DNA from: an uncultured Geobacter sp.
Lineage (GTDB): Bacteria > Desulfobacterota > Desulfuromonadia > Geobacterales > Geobacteraceae
DNA: 64,000 bases
Direction: 5' to 3'
Assembly (NCBI GenBank): GCA_937886325.1
Contig: CALABV010000229.1
Span: forward strand, 18,546-82,545
Shown: in pieces, positions 1 through 9,300 of the stretch
Numbering within the stretch: the stretch's first letter is position 1
Layout: each line of letters opens with the position of its first letter
The notes under the pieces: generated by a model
Database searches by the model: none
What the model saw: only the letters and a program-made list of their open reading frames with translations
Told to the model about the DNA's origin: nothing
Translations under genes and position numbers: made by a program

Positions 1-1333
1 CCAGGAAAACCGTTCCGCCATGTGCCAGTTCGAATTTCCCGGCTTTCCCGCCTTTCCGTGCTCCGGTGAATGTGCCGTCTTCATAGCCGAACAATTCACT
101 CTGAATCAGTTCTTTGGGTAATGCCGCGCAGTTCACAACGATAAAAGGCCCTTTTCCACGCGGACTGCTATTGTGAATTGCCTGAGAAAAAATTTCCTTA
201 CCTGTCCCGCTCTCTCCCTGTATCAGAACTGTCGTATCATTACGGGAGATATTCCTGGCGCTGGTTATAAGAGAGTCGATTCTGTTGCTTCTATGGATGT
301 AGTCATCAAAGGTATACCTGGCGGAAACGCCGTCGATTCGATGATTTTTTGATTCCTTAAGGGTTCCGATTGTGCCTATTCTGTCTGTATGAAAGTCTTT
401 TATGGTATGAAACTGTGCATCAACATGAACAATACCCTTCGGGGTCATCAGGTTTAATTCAGACCAGCTTCGTGCATTTGACATCTGGTGTCGCACGGCA
501 TTGTAGTTTTTCACGATGCTTCCGAACTGTTCGCCGACCAGATGCTGGGGGGGCGTGCGTATTAATTTCGAGGCGGCATCATTTATATGAGTTACCGTTC
601 CGTGATTATCGATGAAAAGTAAAGGTTCGGGCAGGCTGTCTACTATCAGTTCGAAATAGTGGTACGATTTTTCAAGGTCGTTATGAATTGTCCGAAAGTT
701 CAGCTCCATTTCTATTGCCTTGGCTGTTGTGTCCACAAGCCCGAGCATCATTGGCGTGTGCAGTTTCTCGTCCGTATAGGAAACGTCGAGAGTTCCCAGG
801 AGATTCCCATGATTGTCGAAAATGGGAGAGGCCGAACAATTCCAGTTATGGTAGAGCTGACAGTAATGCTCTAACAACGAAACCTGAAAAGGCTGTTTCA
901 GTACGAGGCAAACTCCTGGTGAGGTTGTTCCTATGACATCCTCGGTACATGAAGCTCCAGGAGTAAGGGATACTGATTCGGCAACATTGAACATTTTTCT
1001 GTCGCCAAAAATATCAAGAATGATTCCACTAGCATCAGTGAGTATGACAACAACTCCCATTCCTTTTAATGAGTCATATAATCTCTTTATGTGAGGACTG
1101 GAAACGTGAAGCAATTTTTTGTTGATATCTAAAGTATCTAAGAAGCAGCTCTCGCTATGATTGTTTTTACTGTTTAAGCGATCAACTTTGTTTTGAAGAC
1201 ATCGCTTCCACGATAGAGCAATTTCATTTCGCAGAAGATTCCGATCAATATACTGTTCCGAATGTAGCCTGTCCCAAGCCCTTTCATACTCAACAGTTGG
1301 TTTGCCCGCCGGCAAATTTCTGGCTGTCTTCAT
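1..1333 (-). CDS. Sigma-54-dependent activator, AcoR type (C-terminal part missing)
   Basis: About 444 codons are visible and the gene runs off the left edge. Translation from the ATG at 1333 gives an N-terminal region of AcoR type (GAF-like sensor, roughly residues 60-190), a PAS-like segment (about 220-320), and the start of the AAA+ sigma-54 interaction domain with Walker A GESGTGKE (about residue 372) and the sigma-54 contact loop as GTFTGA (about 421; the usual form is GAFTGA). The HTH domain would lie outside the window. A GAGG ribosome site precedes the start. Family members bind upstream sites and drive sigma-54 polymerase in response to a small molecule. The gene is divergent from the flavin oxidoreductase at 1921, in front of which a good -24/-12 promoter lies, so it is the likely regulator of the 1921-6193 genes. 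The inducer is unknown. Confidence 0.9.
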   Translation of the reverse strand, partial: MKTARNLPAGKPTVEYERAWDRLHSEQYIDRNLLRNEIALSWKRCLQNKVDRLNSKNNHSESCFLDTLDINKKLLHVSSPHIKRLYDSLKGMGVVVILTDASGIILDIFGDRKMFNVAESVSLTPGASCTEDVIGTTSPGVCLVLKQPFQVSLLEHYCQLYHNWNCSASPIFDNHGNLLGTLDVSYTDEKLHTPMMLGLVDTTAKAIEMELNFRTIHNDLEKSYHYFELIVDSLPEPLLFIDNHGTVTHINDAASKLIRTPPQHLVGEQFGSIVKNYNAVRHQMSNARSWSELNLMTPKGIVHVDAQFHTIKDFHTDRIGTIGTLKESKNHRIDGVSARYTFDDYIHRSNRIDSLITSARNISRNDTTVLIQGESGTGKEIFSQAIHNSSPRGKGPFIVVNCAALPKELIQSELFGYEDGTFTGARKGGKAGKFELAHGGTVFL

Positions 1334-1757
1334 ATTTTACCTCGCGAGATCAAAAGGTTATACAAATTACCATGTCGTTGTTGGTATTGTCAATCTCCAT
1401 CCACAGAGTTGCCTGATCAGGACCGTTTAAAATTAAAACATGATAATCATGTATTGAGATAATACACTGGAAGAGCAAAAAATGAATGAGTGTATATTTT
1501 TTATACGCATAAGAAAAAAGCAAAAATGACATAAGATCCCGATTGAAATGATGAAAATGCGATAAGAACAATATCGGACGACTCCATCATATGCATGAAA
1601 TGTATACGCTTAATACAATTCGATTTTGTTAAATTGAAAACATGGCAAATAGGGCTTGATGATGAAAGGCAATGTCAAATTATCATGTTCTATACTGTGT
1701 GGAATATCATATGGTTACGTATGTGAGACATCTTGTGTCGAACTTAAAAACGCCTGT
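1334..1757. other. AT-rich divergent intergenic region with palindromes
   Basis: No convincing gene lies between the activator and the oxidoreductase. Two perfect palindromes are visible, CCTGATCAGG at 1412-1421 and CATGATAATCATG at 1439-1451. They lie about 310-360 bases upstream of the -24/-12 element, a usual distance for sigma-54 enhancer sites, so they are candidate activator-binding sites. A shorter dyad, GACA-N5-TGTC, lies at 1727-1739 just upstream of the promoter. The base composition is much more AT-rich than the rest of the window. Assignment as operators is inference. Confidence 0.35.
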
Positions 1758-1773
1758 TGGCACAAAAATGGCA
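1758..1773 (+). promoter_or_regulatory. Sigma-54 (-24/-12) promoter
   Basis: The sequence TGGCACA-AAAA-TGGCA matches the sigma-54 consensus TGGCACG-N4-TTGCA with the invariant GG and GC dinucleotides ten bases apart. It lies about 150 bases upstream of the oxidoreductase start and points towards it. The neighbouring divergent gene encodes a sigma-54 activator, which strongly supports the call. Confidence 0.75.
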
Positions 1774-1920
1774 AAAAAGCTGAAAGATGTCTGAAATATA
1801 CAAATAACAAGTATGAAAACAATATCAATAATAAGAAGAAGTATACTTGAGCTCAAGGGTGTGAAGTTGAAATATTAACACACGATTAAAGGCGATCATG
1901 TGAAATGAAAGGAGTTATCT

Positions 1921-3852
1921 ATGTCTTTTGAAAAATTGCTATCTCCGATATCTATCGGAAAAATGAAGGTAAAAAACCGATTTGTAGTGCCGCCGATGGG
2001 CACTAATTTCGGTAACCCCGACAGCAGTGTTTCCCAGCAGCTTATAGACTACTACACAGCAAGGGCAAAGGGTGGATTCGGTCTGATTGTGGTTGAAGTC
2101 ACGGCGATTGACCCTCTGGGTAAGGCGATACCGAATGAAATAGGTTTATGGAGTGATGACTTCATTCCCGGTTTCAAAAAATTGGTTGATGAGGTGCACA
2201 AGTACGGGGCAAAGATTGCGGTCCAGCTCCACCATGCCGGCAGGCAGACGGCGAGAGGCGTTATTGATGGCCAGCCGGTCGCTCCTTCCGCGGTGCCGTG
2301 TCCGGTGATGAAGGATATGCCCCGTGAACTGGGTACGGACGAAGTGCATGAGCTGATCCGGAAGTATCGCGATGCCGCTGTCAGGGCAAAAAAAGCCGGT
2401 TTTGACGCCGTCGAGATTCATGGCGCTCACGGGTACCTGATTGCGCAGTTCATGTCACCGTATTCCAATAAAAGAATTGATGAGTTTGGTGGCGATTTCA
2501 TCTCCAGAATGAAGTTTCCCTGTGAAATCGTCAAAGGCGTAAGGCAGGATCTGGGAGCTGATTTCCCGATTTTGTTCAGGATAAGTGCGGACGAGAAAGT
2601 GCATGGCGGCAGGACTGTTCACGAGACAAAGGCAATAGCACGGTTGATGGAAGAGTGCGGTGCCGACGCCATGCATGTTTCAATATGTACCTACGGGAGC
2701 ATGCACTGGATGTTCGTTCCTCCGTCGGTTCCTCAAGGGTTCAATACTGATGCCGCTGCCGAGGTCAAGCGTTCCGTCACCATACCGGTTATAGCGGTCG
2801 GCAGAATTCACGACCCATACCTGGCTGAAGACATACTGCTGTCCGGCAAAGCCGACATGATTTCCATGGGAAGAGCCTCACTGTCGGATCCGGAGATACC
2901 GAACAAAGTTGCTGAAAACAGGATACATGAGATTTCTCCTTGCATAGCCTGCTTGCAAGGATGCGTCGGCAATTTGTTCGATCCCGACATTTTGAAGGTC
3001 AGTTGCCTTGTGAACCCGTTAACAGGCAGGGAAGGTGTCATAAGCACCGACAAAACAACTGAGCCGAAAAAGGTCGTTGTTGTCGGTAGCGGCCCTGGGG
3101 GATTGAAGGCCGCCTATATTGCCGCCCAAAAAGGTCATGACGTAACCTGTTATGAAAAAAGTACAGTGTTGGGCGGACAGTTCAGGGTTGCCGGAATACC
3201 TTCTACCAAGCACGATATTCTGAGTGCCATAAAACATTACGTCACAATGGGGCGGAAGTATGGTGTGACCTATAAGACAGATACGGAAGTTACCGCGGAG
3301 TTGATACAAAAAGAAAATCCTGATGTCGTCATACTGGCTACGGGAAGTGTGCCGTTACTGCCCAGAATCAAGGGTATTGAGAATCCTTCCTTCCTCAAGG
3401 CAATCGATGTTCTTGAGGGGAAACGTGAAGCGGGGGAGAAAGTCCTTGTCGTAGGTGGAGGAATGGTGGGTTCGGAGACCGCCGAATTTATTGCCGAACG
3501 TGGCAGCAAGGTAACAATCCTGGAAATGATGCCGGCAATAGCCGTCGACGTTCCGCCCGGACCACGGATGTATCTCCTTGCTCGGTTGGATGAATACGGC
3601 GTTACAGCGATAACAGGTGCGAAAGTGACGGAGTTCCATGAGGATGGGGTTACCTGCCTCATAGCTGATAAAGAGGAAATGCTGACCGGTTACGACAGTA
3701 TTGTCCTGGCAATGGGGTCTACCGCCTTCAATCCGCTGGAAGAGAAGATCAAGGATAAAGGGTATGAAGTGTTTGTCATTGGAGATGCAATAAAAGCAAG
3801 AAAGGCAATAAGCGCAACAGAGGAAGCCTTGAAGGTCGCGGCGAGTTTGTGA
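1921..3852 (+). CDS. NADH:flavin oxidoreductase / 2,4-dienoyl-CoA (enoate) reductase family
   Basis: 643 residues, the usual length for the FMN/FAD/4Fe-4S branch of the Old Yellow Enzyme family (BaiCD, BaiH, 2-enoate reductase, FadH). The N-terminal TIM barrel (about 1-340) carries HGAHGYLIAQF followed by SPYSNKRIDEFGG. A cluster motif C341-x2-C344-x3-C348-x13-C362 would hold the 4Fe-4S centre. Two Rossmann motifs follow, VVGSGPGG (about 387) and VVGGGMVGSE (about 509), for FAD and NAD(P)H. Such enzymes move electrons from NAD(P)H to an activated C=C bond; the substrate cannot be read from sequence. The start is set by AAAGGAG seven bases upstream of ATG. The gene heads a module with the alcohol dehydrogenase and outer-membrane protein downstream and is probably switched on from the sigma-54 promoter at 1758. 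Base composition is more AT-rich than the housekeeping genes. Confidence 0.9.
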   Translation: MSFEKLLSPISIGKMKVKNRFVVPPMGTNFGNPDSSVSQQLIDYYTARAKGGFGLIVVEVTAIDPLGKAIPNEIGLWSDDFIPGFKKLVDEVHKYGAKIAVQLHHAGRQTARGVIDGQPVAPSAVPCPVMKDMPRELGTDEVHELIRKYRDAAVRAKKAGFDAVEIHGAHGYLIAQFMSPYSNKRIDEFGGDFISRMKFPCEIVKGVRQDLGADFPILFRISADEKVHGGRTVHETKAIARLMEECGADAMHVSICTYGSMHWMFVPPSVPQGFNTDAAAEVKRSVTIPVIAVGRIHDPYLAEDILLSGKADMISMGRASLSDPEIPNKVAENRIHEISPCIACLQGCVGNLFDPDILKVSCLVNPLTGREGVISTDKTTEPKKVVVVGSGPGGLKAAYIAAQKGHDVTCYEKSTVLGGQFRVAGIPSTKHDILSAIKHYVTMGRKYGVTYKTDTEVTAELIQKENPDVVILATGSVPLLPRIKGIENPSFLKAIDVLEGKREAGEKVLVVGGGMVGSETAEFIAERGSKVTILEMMPAIAVDVPPGPRMYLLARLDEYGVTAITGAKVTEFHEDGVTCLIADKEEMLTGYDSIVLAMGSTAFNPLEEKIKDKGYEVFVIGDAIKARKAISATEEALKVAASL

Positions 3853-3981
3853 GTACAGTAAAAGTATTGGTATAACATAATGATACTGAAGCATTTGTAA
3901 TAATTATGAATCTAATGGCAGATTCTGTGAGCATGTAATGATTATTTGTCAACAGCAAATAACTAATAAAGGAGAAAAGGT

Positions 3982-5208
3982 ATGTATTCAATGAACACGA
4001 ACCAGTATACATGGAAAGTTGCCGGGACAACAGTTTTTGGCGTTGATGCAATCAATCAGATTGGAGAACTGGCAAAGTCGCTGACTACCAGCAATGTTGC
4101 TCTGATTATTACTGACAAGGGTGTTCTCGATACGGGTATGATTGAAAAAGCAAGAAAACCTCTGGAGACTGCCGGATTTAAAGTTGAAGTGTGGCATCAG
4201 GCTGTTCCGGGTGAGCCGACAATTGAATCAATTGAACAGGCAGTTGAAGAAACCAGGAATGTAAATCCGGGTGTAGTAATAGCCTTTGGCGGGGGTAGCG
4301 TTCTGGATTCTTCCAAAATCATAGCACAGCAGTTGGCTTTGGGCGGCAAGATTATGGATTACCTCCCACAGGTGTCATGGCCGAAGAAGGGCCTTCCCAT
4401 ACTGGCTGTTCCAACGACCGCGGGTACGGGCTCGGAAACCACGGCTTTTGCCGTTCTAGGCGCACCGGGAGCAGATTCCAAGGTTCTTGTGAAAGCCTTT
4501 TTCTGTGATCCGAAAATCGTACCTGATGTGGCACTAGTTGATCCCATGCTGACAGTCGGCATGCCGGCTTCATTAACAGCGGCGACCGGTGTCGACGCGC
4601 TGACCCATGTCGTGGGTGCTAGCTATACCAAACTTGCCAACCCGTACACACGAGGAATGTGCCTACATGCAATAGAAAACATCGTGAAATACCTCCCGAT
4701 TGCGGTTGCCCACCCGAATAACCTGGAGGCCCGTGTGCAAATGGCGTATGCCTCCTATGTGGGAGGCGCCTCAATTCAGTTGGCCGGCGCGGCGGAAGAC
4801 CATGCCTTCGGACATGTTCTGGGATCATTCTTTCATTGTCAGCACGGAATTGCCTGCGCGATTGCGCTACCCTCTACCATGGAATACAACGTCCTCCTCA
4901 ACACGAAAGAACTCGGCGATGTGGCAAAAGCCATGGGTGAAAACATCACCGGTCTTACTGCGAGGGAGGCGGCATTTAAGGCGATTTACGCGGTTCGCAC
5001 GTTCCTTGGCGACCTCGGTTTCCCCATAGCCATAAAAGATCTCAAGGGCGCCAACAAGGATGATCTCCCGACGATTATTGACTGGATGCACGCAAGCCCC
5101 TGGATTACACCATTTTATCAAGTCTGGACCAAAAGAGTAATGTCGAAGGCAAATGCGGAAAAGCTTGTGATGAGAGCCTGGGACGGTGAAGTAGGAACAG
5201 CCTATTAG
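3982..5208 (+). CDS. Iron-containing alcohol dehydrogenase (group III)
   Basis: 408 residues, full length for the Fe-ADH family. The nucleotide-binding motif GGGSVLDSSK lies near residue 103 and the PTTAGTGSET motif near 140. The metal ligands are all present with family spacing: D205, H209, H274 and H288. It should interconvert an alcohol and an aldehyde or ketone with NAD(P)H in the cytoplasm. AAAGGAG precedes the ATG. A 129-base gap separates it from the flavin oxidoreductase and 88 bases from the outer-membrane protein, so the three may be co-transcribed. The pairing with an enoate-reductase-type enzyme suggests metabolism of an unsaturated alcohol or aldehyde, but this is inference. Confidence 0.9.
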   Translation: MYSMNTNQYTWKVAGTTVFGVDAINQIGELAKSLTTSNVALIITDKGVLDTGMIEKARKPLETAGFKVEVWHQAVPGEPTIESIEQAVEETRNVNPGVVIAFGGGSVLDSSKIIAQQLALGGKIMDYLPQVSWPKKGLPILAVPTTAGTGSETTAFAVLGAPGADSKVLVKAFFCDPKIVPDVALVDPMLTVGMPASLTAATGVDALTHVVGASYTKLANPYTRGMCLHAIENIVKYLPIAVAHPNNLEARVQMAYASYVGGASIQLAGAAEDHAFGHVLGSFFHCQHGIACAIALPSTMEYNVLLNTKELGDVAKAMGENITGLTAREAAFKAIYAVRTFLGDLGFPIAIKDLKGANKDDLPTIIDWMHASPWITPFYQVWTKRVMSKANAEKLVMRAWDGEVGTAY

Positions 5209-5296
5209 ATGTGCCGAGTTGGTCACGCACTTCATAAAATGATTGATTAAATCACACACTGTACGAATAGTCTTGACAGTGACGGAGGTAAACAGG

Positions 5297-6193
5297 ATGA
5301 AGAAATTAGTAATTGCATCACTACTGACTATCTGTTTGGCCGTTCCGAACATATCATGGGGCGCATATGCACGGGACTACATCCCGCTTCCCGCCGGATC
5401 ATCTCTCTTTGCCGCCTACTTCAACCATGTGACCGCCAACAAGCTCTATAATGACGGCACCAAGGTGGGCGATGACTTCAACCAGACCGTCAACGTCGGA
5501 CTCCTGAGGTATGTCTACTATGTGAACGCCGGAAAGGCGCTCTACGGCGACGGCGGCTTTACCATCGACCCGCAGTTTATCATACCCTTTATGGACATCA
5601 GCCTGAGCGGCACCTACGAGTCCCTCAACGGCGGCAAGGAGTTTTCCACCACAGGCTTCGGAGACCCCTTAGTGCTTGCCACGTTCTGGTTCGTCAACGA
5701 CCCGAAAAATAAGTTCTGGGTTGGGTTCACTCCCTGGTTGACCCTGCCGGTGGGACAGTACAACAAGAACCGGCTGGCAAGCCCCGGAGGAAATCGCTGG
5801 GTCATCAAGCCGGAAATCGGTGTTGTAAAGGGAATCGGCGAGAAGGCGTACCTGGACCTGATCCTGGGCGGCGAATTCTACATGGATAATGACAAGTACA
5901 TGGGCGATAACAAACTTGAACAGGACCCCGCCCTGCAGGCGGAGGCTCACCTCAGCTACGACATCACCAAACAGTGGGCTATTTCGTTGGATTATTTCTA
6001 TACGAACGGCGGCGAAACCAAAGTCAACGGAGTCGAGCAGAACAACCCCCAAAGCAATCACGGCCTTGGGCTCACCCTGTTCTTCATGATCGGCAACAGT
6101 AACCAGTTGCTGTTTTCCTACCGGGATGACTTCTCGGTGAAGAGCGGGGCCGGGACCAACACCTTCGGTGTGCGCTGGGCGTATATTTTCTGA
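5297..6193 (+). CDS. MetA-type outer-membrane protein (phenol-degradation MetA family)
   Basis: 298 residues from the ATG at 5297, chosen because GGAGG lies just upstream and the product then begins with a classical signal peptide (MKKLVIASLLTICLAVPNISWG). The body is a series of alternating amphipathic strands, contains GFGDP and LPVGQYNKNR blocks typical of the MetA-pathway family (PF13557), and ends in phenylalanine (WAYIF), the usual C-terminal signal of an outer-membrane beta barrel. Family members are thought to help hydrophobic substrates cross the outer membrane. Its place behind the two oxidoreductases suggests that it brings in their substrate; this is inference. Confidence 0.8.
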   Translation: MKKLVIASLLTICLAVPNISWGAYARDYIPLPAGSSLFAAYFNHVTANKLYNDGTKVGDDFNQTVNVGLLRYVYYVNAGKALYGDGGFTIDPQFIIPFMDISLSGTYESLNGGKEFSTTGFGDPLVLATFWFVNDPKNKFWVGFTPWLTLPVGQYNKNRLASPGGNRWVIKPEIGVVKGIGEKAYLDLILGGEFYMDNDKYMGDNKLEQDPALQAEAHLSYDITKQWAISLDYFYTNGGETKVNGVEQNNPQSNHGLGLTLFFMIGNSNQLLFSYRDDFSVKSGAGTNTFGVRWAYIF

Positions 6194-6205
6194 CGACTTT
6201 TCCCT

Positions 6206-6266
6206 CTCCCCCTTTTCGTGGTTCTCCCTCTTTCGGTGCTCACGTCCGGAAGGGGGAGTTTTTTTT
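6206..6266 (+). terminator. Rho-independent terminator after the outer-membrane protein gene
   Basis: A perfect 9-bp stem, CTCCCCCTT (6206-6214) with AAGGGGGAG (6250-6258), is followed by eight T residues. The loop is long (35 bases). It lies just after the stop at 6193. Confidence 0.65.
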
Positions 6267-6363
6267 ATGTCCCTTTGGGAAGGCTCAACTACCCGGCTTC
6301 TGCACAGAAGGTGAGCGGCGGGAGTAATCCGTTTTTCCGTGATTCTCCCGCCGCATTGCACGA

Positions 6364-9300
6364 TCATTTCCTGCATCTTCTCCTGAGCAGTCCGATACCC
6401 AGGAGACCCGCCCCGATGAGCAGGAGCGTGGACGGTTCAGGAACCTGCTGCCCGCCTTCGATGACGGTACCCCTCAACACCAGTTGGATTGGATCAAAGG
6501 CGCCGTAATAGCCGCTCTCATTGTAGCCCGCAGCATAGAGGATGATGGTGTCGGTGAACAGGCCGAGCATCGAGGTGTCGAGGCGCACCAGGAGATCGTC
6601 GAGGCTTTCGCCCGCTGCCAGTCCGGAGAAGGTGTCGAACCCGGCAAGCGTGAAATCCGATGCGCCGGACAGGTCGAAGTACCCCGCCAGCATGTCGGCC
6701 GGACCCACCGTGTCGTTCAGCAGCCGCAAGGAGGATGATTCGTCTCCGGAGCCCCGCAGGATGGCGCCGAAATCGAGGGTATAGAGGGTTCCGCTCCCCG
6801 TAAGGGCGCCATCGCCGGACACGAAATCAAACTCCGGATTCGCATAGTTGTTTACCTGCGCCTGGAGGTCTATGACCGCTTCCGGCAGGGCAAGATCCGC
6901 CATGTCCGGATTGTGGCTCTGGAAAGAAGCGTTTGCGGAGCCGTTGAATATCCCGGCGGTGGCCGTATTCAGGGTCACCGTGAAACCCGCGGCGTCGGTC
7001 GCTCCAGCCGCAACCCCCGTGCCGAGCGTGCCGTCTGCCGTGAACGGTCCGCTCGCGCCGCCGAAGCTGCCCCGGAGCACATCATTCAGGGCGGTTACCG
7101 GCGCGGCATTGGTTACGGCAAGGGTTTGCGCTGTAACGGTATCACCCCGGTGAACGATGCCGAAATCGATGGTGGTGCTTTCCACCTGGGCAACCGCCGG
7201 TGTGTAGACCTTGCCGGTAAGGGCCACCGTCTGCGGCGCCAGGTCATAGTCGGGCGCGCCGGTGGTGCCGGCGCCGGTGGATGCCAGCGTCAGGTTCGCG
7301 GTACCGGCCGTGATTCCCGCTGTTGCCGTAGAGGCCAGTCCAACGCGGAGCGTAGATGTGTTTGCCTGTCCGGCGCCGAGATTAGTGATGGTGCCGCCGG
7401 CGGTGAATCCCGGTGATGAGGTGCTGATGCCGGCATTCAGCCCTTCCGTGTAGATATCCGGAGAAGCATTGGTAATGCCGACGCCCGCGGTCGGGAGCCC
7501 GTCACCGACCCTTGCAGCAAGGGTAAGGGTCGGCGTGGTGACGGTCGGGTCGGCCAGCCGGTAGACTGCTCCCTGTACGCTCACATTCTGGTCCGCCAGA
7601 TCGGTGATGGTCCCGCCGAAGCCCGTTCCGTCTGACCTGAAGCTGATCGTGGCCGTACCGTTCCTGCTCCCTGCCGTAGAGGTATCTATCCCCACCACAA
7701 TACTGGTGCTGTTCGTTGCGGAAGGGGCAAGGGGGCCGAAGGATCCGGCGGCCGTGATCCCTGCGCTCGCGCCCGAGGCGTTTGCGAGAAGGGATTCGGA
7801 ATAGCCGTCGTCGGGGACGGCGTTGGTGATGCTCAGCGGGGTCTGCGCCACCGTCCCGATGCGCACATTGCCGAACTGGACCGGCTGCGCCGTATTGATC
7901 ACCGGATTGGCCAGGCGCAGCACGGTTACGCTGATGGTTGCGCTCACCGGGACATCCTGGGACGGCAAGGCCAGTATGCCGAGACCGCTGGTGCCGGCGC
8001 CGTCGGACTCGAAGTTTACGGTCACCGTGCCGTTGATGGTTCCCACGGAACCGGTGTCGAGTCCCACCACCATGCCGGTATTGTTCGTGGCGCCGGGGGC
8101 CAGCAGGCTGACGGACCCGCTGGTGAGAATCCTGGCATCCGAAACTCCGCCGAAACCGGCGTTCAGTTTTTCCGAGAAGCCGTCATTGACTGCCGTGTTG
8201 GTGATGGAGAGCGACTGCTGGACCACGTCACCCACATGTACGATGCCGAAATTGACCGGCGCGAGGGTGTTGGGGGCCGCCGTGCGGAATACGCTTCCGC
8301 TGACCGTCACGGTCTGCGAGGGAAGGGCGGTGATGCCGAGGCCGCTGGTGCCGGCGCCGTCGGATGCCAGGGAAATCGTTGCTGTTCCGGTCTTGAGGCC
8401 GGCGGTCGCGGTATCGGAGATGCCGACCACGAGACTCCCGTTATCCGTTGCTCCTGCTTCCAGTCCGCTGAAGGAGCCTTCGGCCGTGACCGGGCCTGTC
8501 GTCGGGGCAATGGCGGCGTTCAGCTTCTCGGAGTAGCCGTCCGTGGGCGCCGTATTGGCGATGGACATCGCCTGGGCGCCGAATGTCCCGCCCACCCGGA
8601 CATTGCCCAGCGTGACGGGCTCCGGGGCATGTGCGCCGGCCGCGGCAAGATTATAGGCGGCGCCGGTAATCGTCAGGACCTGGCTGTTGGTGTTGTCGAA
8701 ATTGTTCACTATCGCAACCTGCTGACCGGTCAGCGCTCCGCTGCCCGTGGCATTGAACGATACCGCGAGATTGCCGGTCGTCGCTCCGGCGGAGACCGGG
8801 CCCCAGTTCGATGCGGTTACTCCGGTTCCCGAGAGGCGTCCGTCGGTGATGCTGCCGCCGTTGGCCGCCGTCTGGATCGCGCCGCGCAGGGCCGGGCCGC
8901 CGGTATTGGCATTGCCGACCTGGTAGTTCATGGTTACCAGATCACCGACATGGACGTTGCCGAAGGCTAGGGTGGCGTTTCCCGAGGTCGGACCGCCAGC
9001 AATGTCGCCGGAGAGCTGCTGCGCCGTGACGGCGCCGGCGCCGGAAGCCAGAATCAGTCCTGAACCTGTCACATTGGCCCGCCGGTTGAAATCGTTCCCC
9101 GTGCCGAAGTTGGCGTTGCGGTAATCGGTCGAGACCGTGATGTTGTTGGCGCCTAGGGCAAGGCTGTCCGATGCGCTCCCGTTGTGCGCCAGGGTGCCCG
9201 CGCTGCTGGCGGCGCCCAGGGCAAGGCCGCCGTCCGGATCAACCTGCACCGTGCCGCTGGGTCCGGTGATGCCGCCGGTGGCACTGAGAACGCCTCCGAA

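Noticed and set aside
1656..1850. 64-codon frame between activator and flavoprotein
   Set aside because: It covers the sigma-54 promoter, is Asn/Lys-rich, and has no ribosome site.
3853..3981. Second sigma-54 promoter before the alcohol dehydrogenase
   Set aside because: TTGG is followed by no GC at the required spacing, so the gene is better explained by read-through from 1758.
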